DNA of 64,000 nt, taken from positions 372,001 to 436,000 of the forward strand of contig CAWKND010000004.1 of assembly GCA_963850915.1 (NCBI GenBank), read 5' to 3'. This document shows, one piece after another, positions 39,501-47,150 of this stretch. Both the position numbers and the translations under genes were made by a program. The first letter of the stretch is position 1; every line of letters starts with the position of its first letter. This DNA comes from CAVTWH01 sp963850915. GTDB taxonomy: Bacteria > Actinomycetota > Actinomycetes > Mycobacteriales > Micromonosporaceae. A model generated the notes under the pieces. That model ran no database searches, was not told the DNA's origin, and saw only the letters and a program-made list of their open reading frames with translations.

Positions 39501-41632
39501 TGCTCACCCAGCGGGATGCCGCTGACGTGGCGCTCACCCAGCGGGTGAATGCCGCCCTGGCTCGCGGCGAGCGGCCGGTGTTCCAGCGGCTGATCGTCGG
39601 CGACGGCTGGTCGGCCACTGAGGACTACGTCACCCTGGGGGTACCGGGCGACGACGGTGCCGGCATCCCCAGCGTCATGTGCATCGGCGACCAGGGCGAG
39701 CCGTGGCTGACCCGTGGCCTGCTGGAGATGGGGCAGTTGCCAGCCGAGCTCGAGCTGCCGGGGATGCCGTTCCAGCCGGGCCAGTTCGCGCCGGACGGGA
39801 CGGCCTTCACCCGATCACAGGACTTCGCGCTCGCCGTCGGCGCCGGTCGGGCGCTCAGTGACATGCCGACCTTCCACGCTTCGGTGACCCGGATCGAGGC
39901 CCGCCCCGAGGTGGCCGACCCCGACTGGCCGGACGGCGCCCGGTACCGCGTGCATGTGACCGGGCGCGAGCCGCTCTACGCCGAGTCGGTGGACGTGGCG
40001 AGCGGCCCCGGCCCGGCCCGCATCCCGGGTAACCGCGAGGCGTACCCGCCACGGCTGGTCGATCCGGGAACGGGATACAGCGCGGACTACCGCGGCGGTA
40101 CCCCCGTCTACCGGGACCCGGCCGGGGCGCGGGTGGCCGGCGCCGACCTGCCCGAGGCGGCGCAGGCACGTTTCGGGCTGAACCGGGCCGGCGACAAGGC
40201 GATGGCGTTCGGAGACCCCATCGGCGGGCAGCTCGCCGACGGTCAGGGCCGGCTGACCGACCCGCGGATCGTCGACCCGGATTCCGGTTACAGCCTGGAC
40301 CCGGAGACCGCGGAGCTGTACAGCCCCGACGACGCACTCGTGCACGCCGCCGATGTACCCCCGGATGCCTTGCAACGCCTGGGTTTCGGCCCCGACGGGC
40401 TGCGCGATCCGCGCTTTGTGGAGCACGGCGGGTACGCCATGCACGCGGTCAGCGGCGAGATCGTGCCGGCCGACCAGGTGGCGCTGCCGCCCGGCGACCG
40501 TACGCCGCTCGACCCCGATCGGATACCCGAAGGCGTGCGCGAGCAGCTGCGCCAGGAGGTCCAGGCCCGGCGGCTGCAGTTTGGTGGACAGAACCTCTCC
40601 GGCGACTACGGCGATCACGATCGGATCCTCGTTTACGGCGCGGGAGCGTCCGGCGACTGGGACATCGAGCAGGCAGCCGGACCACTGCTGAACACCGACG
40701 TCGACTGGACGGCGGCCGTACTGCCGGGGGTAGATCCGGCCAAGGCATTCGACGGCGGGTTCAACCGGCGCAACACCGCCGATGATGCCGCGTTCTCGGA
40801 CCGGGTACAGGAGGCCGTCAACGACTCGCTGCGTAGCCCGATCGGGATCCGGGCCACCCCCGACGGCCGGTTCATGGTCCGCTTCGACGACGGCTCCGCC
40901 GGGGTGTACAACCGGGTTGTGCTCTCCATCGGCCAGGACTCCACCTTCCCGGGCGGCGTCGAGTCGGTGGTACGCGAGCACGATCTGCAGCCGCTCTACG
41001 GTCCGGAGAGCGCCATCGACGGGCTGCGTGACGCCGGCGGCGGGCTGCGACTGCTGGGAGCGGCGGGAACCCCCAACGCGCCGATACTCGGCCATGTCCC
41101 GACCGCGCTGCGTGACATGGTCGGCGCGGTCGCCAAAGAGCAGGCCGGCCAGCTGCCCTACGATTCGCGCGGCATCACACCGGCCATCCGCAACCACGCC
41201 GGCCGCATCGCCGACCAGAACCGCCCGTGGGACAGCTTCCGGCCGGGCATCGCGCACGCTGATCGGCTGCTGCCGGCCGGCCAGACCGCGGCGGCGAGCC
41301 TGCGCGACTCAGGCCTGATGGTCCGCGGCCTGCCAGAAGTGAACAACGAGACGGCGCTGGGGCTGGTCCGCGAGGGGCCGAACGACGCGGGCACAGTGGC
41401 GAGACTTGCCGTCGGGAAGTCGACCGACCCGGCAGCGCTGAGCAGGCAGTTGGTGAACGCGCTCCGGCAGACGGAGAACACGGTCCTGCTGGACGGGCGG
41501 CACAACGGCATCGCCCTGGCACAAGCCCAGGCAGCGGCCGCGCTGCTCGATGCGGACAGTTTCGAGAGCAGTACGGTGTTGTTCGTGACCGACATGGGAC
41601 GAGTCGTACAGCTCCGGATCGGGCCGGGCTGA
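30541..41632 (+). CDS. Giant ESX polymorphic-toxin ORF with several effector domains (one frame break)
   Basis: Apparent single coding run of about 3,690 residues once a frame change near 33,827 is bridged. The first frame (30,541-34,062) ends in nonsense after VHPVDPEP; the next is open from before 33,840 (reading GFAHEPGAGPGETG) to 41,632. In order: WXG-like helical head (AWGGDAGNAFSTYW) with hydrophobic helices; long Thr/Asp/Pro repeat tract; YwqJ deaminase; papain-fold glutamine deamidase; repeat tract; RelA/SpoT-like domain; low-complexity region over a nested gene; PD-(D/E)XK-like domain; PHEVA repeats; large Rossmann-like region. It follows YbaB and WXG-like genes and overlaps a putative immunity gene by one base. 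One polypeptide with so many toxin domains is unusual; separate cassettes read through by an open frame are the main alternative. Confidence 0.75.
30600..31470 (+). other. N-terminal WXG-like and hydrophobic domain of the giant toxin
   Basis: Residues about 20-310. PDGNEDVMRELSKAWRDLA and the WGGDAGNAFSTYW turn form the helical secretion module. A strongly hydrophobic stretch follows (LVLTITLTITLITLIICQI, about 30,880-30,945). A second glycine-rich amphipathic part (SLYSGLITGALTFP, GFAMGGGMGLIGGI) precedes the repeats. This is the usual head of ESX-exported polymorphic toxins. Confidence 0.75.
32260..33000 (+). repeat. In-frame 15/18-bp tandem repeats of the toxin linker
   Basis: Distinct arrays lie side by side: an 18-bp unit near 32,281-32,335 (SAHPDT), a 15-bp unit near 32,590-32,715 (THSDT, about nine copies) and a 15-bp unit near 32,925-33,000 (RTDPT). 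Each keeps the reading frame and encodes Thr/Asp-rich polar spacer. Confidence 0.85.
33290..33820 (+). other. YwqJ-type deaminase domain
   Basis: Zinc-dependent deaminase-like toxin domain. The zinc ligands and catalytic Glu are in GKCAEVALISDRLYDIE (CAE at about 33,591) and PPCNTCGPLMDDFGV (PCxxC near 33,770). The whole block closely resembles the stand-alone gene at 47,330. Targets of this family are unproven; nucleic-acid deamination is presumed. Confidence 0.8.
34020..34520 (+). other. Papain-fold glutamine deamidase (Tox-PL) domain
   Basis: Matches the toxin glutamine deamidase pattern: nucleophile Cys in RANNCPDTTNSFLATWFG (about 34,109), His in GGAHAFNAVNDGG (about 34,358) and Asp in IVWVDAQSGEV (about 34,402). 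Such domains deamidate glutamines of target proteins. Cys, His and Asp are all present, so it may be active. Confidence 0.8.
34680..35650 (+). repeat. In-frame tandem repeats of the second toxin linker
   Basis: At least five different arrays in sequence: 15-bp near 34,685, 18-bp near 34,995-35,100 (EAGRET), 15-bp near 35,180-35,345 (ADTDR, AGTDR), 15-bp near 35,341-35,420 (PATDR), and 18-bp near 35,425-35,530 (ARGQDA). All lengths are multiples of three. Confidence 0.88.
35660..36530 (+). other. RelA/SpoT-like nucleotidyltransferase domain
   Basis: Residues about 590-875 of the second frame. Blocks that fit the toxin branch of RelA/SpoT synthetases: EDYRVKGAASLARKFLGEV, NDIIRFSLSIPEEHYTGG, KVAKNFWHAGNRYYGMNMT, GGHLFELQFPTERSW and LTHDLYETVRQPRF. 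The ELQFPT block replaces the usual E(I/V)QFHT. Such enzymes transfer pyrophosphate to nucleotides or tRNA. The assignment rests on motif order seen by eye. Confidence 0.6.
36558..36914 (+). CDS. Nested small gene, putative immunity protein
   Basis: 118-residue ORF from ATG 36558 (MTQDASTTPAGSMTRDRFEYH) or ATG 36594, in a different frame from the surrounding toxin ORF, which stays open across it. AGGG lies upstream. Nearly every codon in this frame ends in G or C, while the toxin frame here reads as Arg/Asp/Pro/Gly low complexity, so this frame is the one under coding selection. The protein looks globular: FEYHAIYQTESHEPPATGLICHEIYPG, then RAWMFNPRVAASFLFDD and RAEAERVASRELG, ending TWVDR. 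It lies immediately after the RelA/SpoT-like domain, the usual place for an immunity gene. Function is inferred from position only. Two compensating sequence errors would instead make it part of the giant protein. Confidence 0.6.
   Translation: MTQDASTTPAGSMTRDRFEYHAIYQTESHEPPATGLICHEIYPGPTRAVLWNHAKRAWMFNPRVAASFLFDDQKQERKRVITRAEAERVASRELGTQLPSEEELLRIALAGEATWVDR
37220..38310 (+). other. PD-(D/E)XK nuclease-like domain
   Basis: Contains a helical lead-in (SFNSEKIGRTLRALEEAGI, THDAYTARTLAVNELG-like region) and a restriction-endonuclease-like core: Asp in SGELDVVGLHW (about 37,920) and ExK in RLLLVEAKGGTGDLG (about 37,980), spaced as in PD-(D/E)XK enzymes. It ends near LWRGDPP before the next linker. 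A DNA- or RNA-cleaving toxin is the likeliest reading. Confidence 0.65.
38470..38575 (+). repeat. 15-bp in-frame tandem repeat (PHEVA)
   Basis: Six units of a 15-bp repeat, GCGCCGCACGAGGTC with variants, encode PHE(V/L)A pentapeptides linking the nuclease-like domain to the last domain. Confidence 0.85.
38640..41632 (+). other. Unassigned C-terminal region with Rossmann-like motifs
   Basis: About 990 residues I cannot place in a known toxin family. Two nucleotide-binding-like motifs are visible: VFQRLIVGDGWSATEDYVTLG (about 39,580) and DRILVYGAGASGDWDIEQA (about 40,620), the latter a GxGxxG pattern. VYNRVVLSIGQDSTFPGG (about 40,910) resembles the second dinucleotide-binding strand of FAD/NAD(P) oxidoreductases. 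Between them lie repeated ~50-residue blocks with DPGTGYS, DPDSGYSLDPET and LVDP-like starts. It ends RVVQLRIGPG at the TGA overlapping the next gene. Confidence 0.55.
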
Positions 41633-42885
41633 TGCTCCAGGACCTGGAGATCCTTCTGCGTACCGGGCAGGCGCCGTACACGGTGGCGCACCGCCTCGGC
41701 GCCGCCCTGGGCTACCGGGTGGTACAGCAGGTCAACCGGCGGATGGTACTCAAGGGTGCACTCAGTGAGAATCCGCGAGACGGACTCTCGGTGCCGGTCG
41801 ACAGTCGGGAGATCGGACCCGACGACGGGGTGTTCGGCGGCTATGACATCGCGCTGACCCTCAATCCGACTGTCTACGGAGTTGACGAGCAGGAGGAGGA
41901 GTCACTCGCGCTGCGCTTCTTCGACAGCGTATGCCGCGCGCTGGGGCTGCCCACGCTGCTGACCTCGTCCTACATCGATGTGGTGGCTGCCTGGTCGCCG
42001 GAGTTGGGGCCGCGCAGGTTCCCGGCGGACACCTACTCGGGTGAGTCGGGCCGTGCGCTGTGGCAGCCGTACGAACTGCCGGTGGCGGTACCGGTCACGA
42101 TCGCCGCCGAGGACCGGCTTGCCCAGCTGTACCAACAGATTCTGACGCAGCCGGCGACCGACGAGCCGCGACTGGCCTACGCCGAGGTGGTCGAGTCGGA
42201 GCATCCGGAGTACGCGACGTTGATCCGTGAGCAGATCGCCCAGCGCCGGGACCGCATCGCAGGGGTGGAGTGGCCCGCCGCCCGGTCAATCGCGCTGATC
42301 CGGCTGGAGCGCGAACTGCACCGGGCGATCGTTCCGTTCCGCGACTTCGATGTGCCGGACCAGAGTTTCCGGATCCGGCGCGGTTTCCTGGAGACGATCG
42401 CGGTAGAAGCGCGCCGGCTGCCGCGCGTGATCAAGCGGTTCGCCGGCGGGTTCCCGCTGCGCATGCTGTACCTGACCGGCGGTGCCGAGGACCGGATCGA
42501 CGAGCTGGGCCGGTCGCCGCTGCTGCCCCGGCTGGTCGGGCTCTCCTTCTGGGGCAACAAGATCGGCGACGACGGTCTGCGCCGCTTCCTGCAATCGCCG
42601 CAGCTGACCGGGCTGCGCTGGCTCGACGTAGCGCGCGCCGGGGTGACCGAAGCCGGTCTGGAGGCGTTGGCCGCGAGCGGGGCGGTACCCAATCTGCGCT
42701 ACGTCCAGGCCGACGAACCGCTCTACCCGACGCTCGCGACGGACTACGACGGTACCCCCGTGGCGGTCAGCCCGTCCTCGTCGTTGACCCAGCGGCTGGC
42801 CCAGCGCTACGACGGGCCCTGGCTGCACTGGGCCGAAACCGAACTCGGCCGGCGCGGCATCGTCCCCGACTATGACGAGGTCTGA
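41632..42885 (+). CDS. TIGR02996-like and leucine-rich repeat protein, putative immunity
   Basis: 417-residue cytosolic protein whose ATG overlaps the giant toxin's TGA (TGATG), implying translational coupling. The N-terminal ~165 residues are unassigned (MLQDLEILLRTGQAPYTVAHRLG). A TIGR02996-like segment is at about 165-260 (TDEPRLAYAEVVESEHPEYATLIREQIAQ). The last third has leucine-rich repeats (LPRLVGLSFWGNKIGDDGLRRFL, GLRWLDVARAGVTEAGLEAL). TIGR02996 and LRR often co-occur. Immediate coupling to the last toxin domain makes an immunity role the best guess. No signal peptide. I cannot name a target. Confidence 0.65.
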   Translation: MLQDLEILLRTGQAPYTVAHRLGAALGYRVVQQVNRRMVLKGALSENPRDGLSVPVDSREIGPDDGVFGGYDIALTLNPTVYGVDEQEEESLALRFFDSVCRALGLPTLLTSSYIDVVAAWSPELGPRRFPADTYSGESGRALWQPYELPVAVPVTIAAEDRLAQLYQQILTQPATDEPRLAYAEVVESEHPEYATLIREQIAQRRDRIAGVEWPAARSIALIRLERELHRAIVPFRDFDVPDQSFRIRRGFLETIAVEARRLPRVIKRFAGGFPLRMLYLTGGAEDRIDELGRSPLLPRLVGLSFWGNKIGDDGLRRFLQSPQLTGLRWLDVARAGVTEAGLEALAASGAVPNLRYVQADEPLYPTLATDYDGTPVAVSPSSSLTQRLAQRYDGPWLHWAETELGRRGIVPDYDEV

Positions 42886-42887
42886 CT

Positions 42888-44087
42888 GTGACGAGCTCCG
42901 AGTACCCGTTGGCGCGTACCACCGAGGAGGTGTTGGTCTACCTCGACCTGCACCCGTGCGAGGTGTGCGGGGGGCGCGACTTCGGGCTGGACAGCGTGCT
43001 CTTCGCCAACGGTACGCAGTGGCTGCGCCGGTACGCCGGTGCCTGTACGCAGTGCGGGACGGAGCGCGAGTTCCTCTTCCGGGTACCGGCTGAGCCACTA
43101 CCGGACGCCCCGCCCGGGTACGCCCGGTTCGGTGGCGCCGAGCCTTCGCAGCTGCTGGACGCCGGAGAGTGGCTGGAGCTGGCCGACGAATACGGGCGCG
43201 GGTACCCGGCGGATCCCGCCCTGATCGCACCGGCCGATCTGCCCCGGGCGCGCCGCCGGCTGGCGTACGCCTTGGCGGCACTGGACGAGGCGGCCAAGTT
43301 CGTACCGCCCGGAAGCGACTCGGTACCCGGATCGGCGCTCTGGACGGAGTCGGGTCGGGCACTGTGGCAGCGCGAACCGTACCGTTTCCGGCTCGCCGTG
43401 ATCGACGCCTACCGGGACACTTTCCGGGACCTGATTGTCGCGTTCAACCGCGCGCCCGCCGCGCCGACGCCACAGGCAGCGTCGACGCCACAGGCCGCGC
43501 CGACCCCGCAGGCCGCGCCGACCCCGCAGGCCGCGCTGGCGCAGCAGCCGGACGTGGGCGGTGACGGGCTGGTCACCGACCCGGCGACCGGGCTGCATCG
43601 GTTGTCCGGCAACCAGGTCCGCCGCGCCGCCCGGGTACTCGTGGCAGCCGAGCCGCTGCTGCGGTTGACCGACCCGCACTGGGCGGCCGAGCAGCTGGGC
43701 TGGCGACCGGCGGCGCGGCAGCGCTACGCGGGGGTACTCGGGGTGGATGCCGGCTTCGGGCTGGCCGGGCCGAGCAACGCCGAACTGCGCCAGGACATCA
43801 AGAACCGGGGCGTGCAGAGCATCACCATCTCGCTGTGCGACCGGGCTGTCCCGCCGTCGGACGCGGGTACCCGCTTCTGCCAGGACGTGTTCGCGGTGGC
43901 TGCCCGGGAGCTGACCGCCGAGTTCGGGCCGGCTACCGCGTCGGTACCCGGGGCGCGACCGGAGATGAGTTGGCGGCTGGCTGAGGTGACGCTCACCCTC
44001 TGGCAGGGGATCGTCGCCGTCGACCTGACCGTGCTGCGCAACGACGACGCCGACGAGCTGGCCCGGCGCGCGGCCGAAGAGCAGTGA
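42888..44087 (+). CDS. Zinc-ribbon protein of the toxin operon
   Basis: 399-residue protein two bases after the preceding gene. The N-terminus carries two CxxC pairs (LHPCEVCGGRDF, GACTQCGTEREF), a zinc ribbon at residues about 23-65. A helical part follows (RRRLAYALAALDEAAKF, YRFRLAVIDAYRDTFRDL). Then comes a spacer of APTPQA repeats (residues about 185-215), and a C-terminal globular domain (GLHRLSGNQVRRAARVLVAAEPLLRL, then TLWQGIVAVDLTVLRND) of a type found near actinomycete ESX toxins. Function unknown; a second immunity protein or adaptor fits the context. GTG 42888 is the start. Confidence 0.65.
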   Translation: MTSSEYPLARTTEEVLVYLDLHPCEVCGGRDFGLDSVLFANGTQWLRRYAGACTQCGTEREFLFRVPAEPLPDAPPGYARFGGAEPSQLLDAGEWLELADEYGRGYPADPALIAPADLPRARRRLAYALAALDEAAKFVPPGSDSVPGSALWTESGRALWQREPYRFRLAVIDAYRDTFRDLIVAFNRAPAAPTPQAASTPQAAPTPQAAPTPQAALAQQPDVGGDGLVTDPATGLHRLSGNQVRRAARVLVAAEPLLRLTDPHWAAEQLGWRPAARQRYAGVLGVDAGFGLAGPSNAELRQDIKNRGVQSITISLCDRAVPPSDAGTRFCQDVFAVAARELTAEFGPATASVPGARPEMSWRLAEVTLTLWQGIVAVDLTVLRNDDADELARRAAEEQ

Positions 44088-44099
44088 CCATGCGGTCGG

Positions 44100-44220
44100 C
44101 GGCCAACGGGGTGGGCAGTGAAGGGTGCGGCAACGGGTGGGCGGCAAACGGGTGGGCGGCAAACGGGTGGGCAGCCAACGGGTGGGCAGCCAACGGGGTG
44201 GGCAGTGAACGGGGCGGAGG
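44100..44220. repeat. 15-bp tandem repeat after the zinc-ribbon gene
   Basis: About seven units of AACGGGTGGGCGGCA and variants. CAGTGA, which holds the upstream gene's stop (GAG CAG TGA), recurs in the array as GGGCAGTGAA. It fills the gap before the next gene and runs close to its start. Confidence 0.8.
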
Positions 44221-44226
44221 GTACGG

Positions 44227-44682
44227 ATGAGTGACGGCGACGACGGGTGGGCGCGGTTCGGTGCCGCGCTGGCCGGCGAGCTCGCCCGGCTGCCGGACCG
44301 GGCGATCCTGCTGATCCGCGAGCCGGGGCGCGACGATCACTTCGCGCAGTTCGTACTGGAGACCGACCAGGTACGCGCCGAGGTCGCCGGTGACCTGGAC
44401 GCTGCCGGTCAGCCGGGTGCGCTGTCCGTACGCGACCAGCGGCTGCTGGCTGCCGAGGGGTGGCAGCCGCCCAAACCCGGCGGGCGCGACCACAACTGGT
44501 GGCAGACCGTGGATTGGCCGGCGACCAGCGCCGAGTACCAGCGCCTCGCGGATGCCGTGGTGACCGCGCTGCGCGACGTGCAGGAGATCAGCTCGCCGCG
44601 GGTACTCGTCGCACGTTCCTGGGAGTTCGGCGGCCGCCGCCGCGAGGTGAGCCTGCCCGGCGTCGCCGCCGACCCGGACTGA
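44227..44682 (+). CDS. TY-Chap-like chaperone or immunity protein
   Basis: 151-residue soluble protein. WARFGAALAGELARLPDRAILLI opens an alpha-beta fold like that of type III/VII secretion chaperones (TY-Chap/YbjN). The middle (HFAQFVLETDQVRAEVAG) is a strand pair and the end (EYQRLADAVVTALRDV, then PRVLVARSWEF) helix and strand. The GDLDAAGQPGALS and GWQPP blocks suit that family. It lies after the zinc-ribbon gene and converges with the next one. A chaperone of a toxin domain or an immunity protein is plausible; the family call is by eye. Confidence 0.5.
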   Translation: MSDGDDGWARFGAALAGELARLPDRAILLIREPGRDDHFAQFVLETDQVRAEVAGDLDAAGQPGALSVRDQRLLAAEGWQPPKPGGRDHNWWQTVDWPATSAEYQRLADAVVTALRDVQEISSPRVLVARSWEFGGRRREVSLPGVAADPD

Positions 44683-44703
44683 GTCACCACTCAGCCTGGC
44701 ACG

Positions 44704-44783
44704 AACGGCTCAGCGGACCGGCGGGCTCAGCGGTGCCGGCGGGCTCAGCGGGCGGCAGGCTCAGCGGGTGGCGGGCTCAGCGT
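44704..44783. repeat. 16-18-bp tandem repeat anchored on a stop codon
   Basis: CTCAGCG occurs at 44,709, 44,726, 44,744, 44,760 and 44,776. The last contains the stop codon (TCA) of the minus-strand gene at 44,777, so CGC TGA G is copied four times downstream of that gene. Confidence 0.85.
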
Positions 44784-45388
44784 GGGGTGGTGGCGGCGAA
44801 CAGGTCGGGCCGGTAGCGGCGGACCCAGTCGCCGATCCGGCCGGTCGGCCAGTCGCGGTCGACCACCATCAGGAACATCTTCACCGGTACCTGCTGGGTC
44901 TGCTCCTCCAGCCAGTGCGGTCCGGCATCCATTGCTGTCCCGGCGCGCTGGGGGTCGAGTACCGTGCCCTGGCCGAGCAGCCCCGGTCCGGTGTTGGCGT
45001 CGGCGAACAGGCCGGCCGAGGCACCCGCTGACGCGCGGGCGACGCCGTACGGGGCGATGACCCCCGAGCGCTTCTTGTCGAGTACCACCACCTGGGTGAT
45101 GTCCGCCCAGCGCAGCCCGACCAGCCGGCCCCGGCTGAGTACCTCGATGCCGTACCCGGAGACGCGTACCCGGTTGCCGGTACTGGCGACCCGCATGAGC
45201 CCGATGATGCCGCCGATCACGAGTACCGGCAGTACGACAGCCACCACCGGCCCGCCCGCGAGGTAGCCCAGCCCGAGCAGCAGGATGAAGATCAGGATGT
45301 TGCTGGGTAGGAACGGCTTGATGAAGTTGTGCCAGGTCTGCGTCCAGGTCGCCGAAAACAGCTCGGGCTGACCGTCCTCAATCGCCAT
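44777..45388 (-). CDS. Membrane protein with PH-like domain
   Basis: 203-residue protein from ATG 45388 (MAIEDGQPELFSATW), with GGGGAGGAG upstream; the longer ORF to 45,682 overlaps the neighbouring gene. Two adjacent membrane helices (NILIFILLLGLGYLAGGP, VVAVVLPVLVIGGIIGLM) are followed by a PH-like soluble domain (RVRVSGYGIEVLSRGRLVGLRWADITQVVV). The last part holds PVKMFLMVVDRDWP and ends VRRYRPDLFAATTPR. Such small membrane proteins are common near actinomycete secretion loci, but I know no function. It lies 85 bp after the EccA-like gene on the same strand. Confidence 0.7.
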   Translation of the reverse strand: MAIEDGQPELFSATWTQTWHNFIKPFLPSNILIFILLLGLGYLAGGPVVAVVLPVLVIGGIIGLMRVASTGNRVRVSGYGIEVLSRGRLVGLRWADITQVVVLDKKRSGVIAPYGVARASAGASAGLFADANTGPGLLGQGTVLDPQRAGTAMDAGPHWLEEQTQQVPVKMFLMVVDRDWPTGRIGDWVRRYRPDLFAATTPR

Positions 45389-45473
45389 GCGGCGCTCCTC
45401 CCCCCGAAAGGCAGCCGGCGGCCCGAGAGCCAGCCGGCCCGCGAAAGCCGGTCGGCCAGTGCGGCCCGACCGA

Positions 45474-47150
45474 TCAATGCGCTTCGATGACCGTCGCGAG
45501 GTCAACGTGTTGGAGCATACGCAATTCGTCAAGACTGGGGCGGCGGCCCAGGGTACGCAGCCGCTGTGCCTGCGCCTTGCGTACCCCCTCGAACAGCTTG
45601 CGCGCCTCGCGCGCGTTACCGAAGTTGGCGTCCCGTTCGATGCCGTCGAAGTGGCGCAGCAGAGCGCCCTCCACCTCGGCACCGAGCAGGTAGTCGTCGG
45701 CCGCGCACATCCGGCGCACGATGCGTACCAGCTCCGGCGGCGTGTAGTTCTCGAACACGACGGTCTTGGAGAAGCGGGAGGCCAGACCGGGGTTGGTGTT
45801 CAGGAAGTCGATCATCTCGTGGGTGTACCCGGCGGCGATCACGGCGATCTCGTGCCGGTGGTCCTCCATCAACTTGACCAGCGTGTCGATCGACTCCTGA
45901 CCGAAGTCGCCACCGGAGCCCATCGAGCGGGACAGCGTGTATGCCTCGTCGATGAAGAGCACCCCGCCGCGCGCCTCCTCGAAGGCGGCCGAGGTCTTCT
46001 CCGCCGTGTGGCCGAGATACTGCCCGACCAGGTCGCGCCGGGACACCTCCTTGAACTCGCCGTCCGGCAGCACGCCGAGCGCGGCGAGCAGCTTGCCGTA
46101 CAGCCGGGCGACGGTGGTCTTTCCGGTACCGGGGGCGCCCGCGAAGATCAGGTGGTGGTTGGTACCGCCGACCGACAGACCGGCACTGCGCCGCCACTCG
46201 TTCACCTGGATCTCGTCGATGAGCCCGCGTACCTCGGCCTTCACGCCGTCCAGGCCGACCATCAGGTCCAGCTCGTCGAGCAGCTTCTCCACCGCCACCG
46301 CGTCGCCACCGGGTGCCGGCGCGGTCTCGCCCAACTTCAGCGCCGGGGCGTCCGGCCGGGCCGCCACCACTGTGGTCGTCGCCCCGTCGGCGATCTCGAT
46401 GGCCGGTACGCCGGTGTTCTCCACCCGGCACTCCTCCACCGAACCGGCGCAGCCACGGGCGAACGAGATGCCGACGCCCCGGGTGTCGTGGATGTCGCAG
46501 CGCCGGATCAGCGGCGAACTCTGGTGCGCCACGACGATTGCCGCGTCACCGGTCTGGGTGATCTCGCACGCCTCGATCGTCGGGCGGCCGAACTGGTACA
46601 CATAAATGCCGCGCCGCCCGCAGCCGCGGATCACGCAGCCGGTGATCACCGGGTCGGCGCCGATCCGCACGATCATGCCGTCCTCGGCCGCGTCGGTGAT
46701 CTGGCAGTCGTCGATGGTGCCCGGTGCGTCCTCCACGATCACCCCGAACTGGGTACCGGCGATGCCGCACCGGCGCAGCTCGATGCTCCCGCCGGTCAGG
46801 TCGACCCCCGACCCGTACCGGGCGGACAGGTCGCACCCGGTGAGGCTGAGCTGGGTACCCCGGGCCACCACCACCGGCGCGTCGCCGGAGCGCAGCGTGA
46901 AGCCGTCGATCGCGAGCGCCCCGCCCCGGCAGCTCACCGTGGGGTGACCGAGCTGGCTGGCGTCGAGGATGACCGGCTCACCGGGCTCGGCGACGGTCAG
47001 CCGGAGCCGTTTGTTGCTGACGTAGATCGCCTCGGAGTAGGTACCGGGCGCGACGGCGATGACCGTGTCATCGGTCGCGGCGGCGAGTGCGTCCCCGATG
47101 GTCGGGTACGCACCGCGCTGCTGAGGGGCGACGAGGAGAGTACGGATCAT
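45474..47150 (-). CDS. EccA-like AAA+ ATPase with beta-helix domain
   Basis: 558 residues from ATG 47150 (MIRTLLVAPQQRGAYPTIGDAL); the longer ORF to 47,177 is less likely. Residues about 10-255 are a right-handed parallel beta-helix (pectate-lyase-like repeats such as IELRRCGIAGTQFGVIVEDAP, PTIEACEITQTGDAAIVV, SPLIRRCDIHDTRGVG). Residues about 285-555 form a CbxX/CfqX-type AAA+ module: Walker A FAGAPGTGKTTVARLYG, Walker B GVLFIDEAYTLSR, and sensor region IAVIAAGYTHEMIDFL. EccA proteins are cytosolic ESX ATPases whose N-terminus is normally a TPR domain; here the beta-helix takes its place. It may remodel or release chaperone-bound substrates. Location in the ESX locus supports this. Confidence 0.85.
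   Translation of the reverse strand: MIRTLLVAPQQRGAYPTIGDALAAATDDTVIAVAPGTYSEAIYVSNKRLRLTVAEPGEPVILDASQLGHPTVSCRGGALAIDGFTLRSGDAPVVVARGTQLSLTGCDLSARYGSGVDLTGGSIELRRCGIAGTQFGVIVEDAPGTIDDCQITDAAEDGMIVRIGADPVITGCVIRGCGRRGIYVYQFGRPTIEACEITQTGDAAIVVAHQSSPLIRRCDIHDTRGVGISFARGCAGSVEECRVENTGVPAIEIADGATTTVVAARPDAPALKLGETAPAPGGDAVAVEKLLDELDLMVGLDGVKAEVRGLIDEIQVNEWRRSAGLSVGGTNHHLIFAGAPGTGKTTVARLYGKLLAALGVLPDGEFKEVSRRDLVGQYLGHTAEKTSAAFEEARGGVLFIDEAYTLSRSMGSGGDFGQESIDTLVKLMEDHRHEIAVIAAGYTHEMIDFLNTNPGLASRFSKTVVFENYTPPELVRIVRRMCAADDYLLGAEVEGALLRHFDGIERDANFGNAREARKLFEGVRKAQAQRLRTLGRRPSLDELRMLQHVDLATVIEAH

Noticed and set aside
33896..41632. A separate 2,578-residue gene starting at GTG/ATG 33896
   Set aside because: The same frame already encodes sensible sequence before 33,896 (GFAHEPGAGPGETG), continuing the linker after the YwqJ domain, and no ribosome site precedes 33,896. 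One frame break near 33,827 explains it better.
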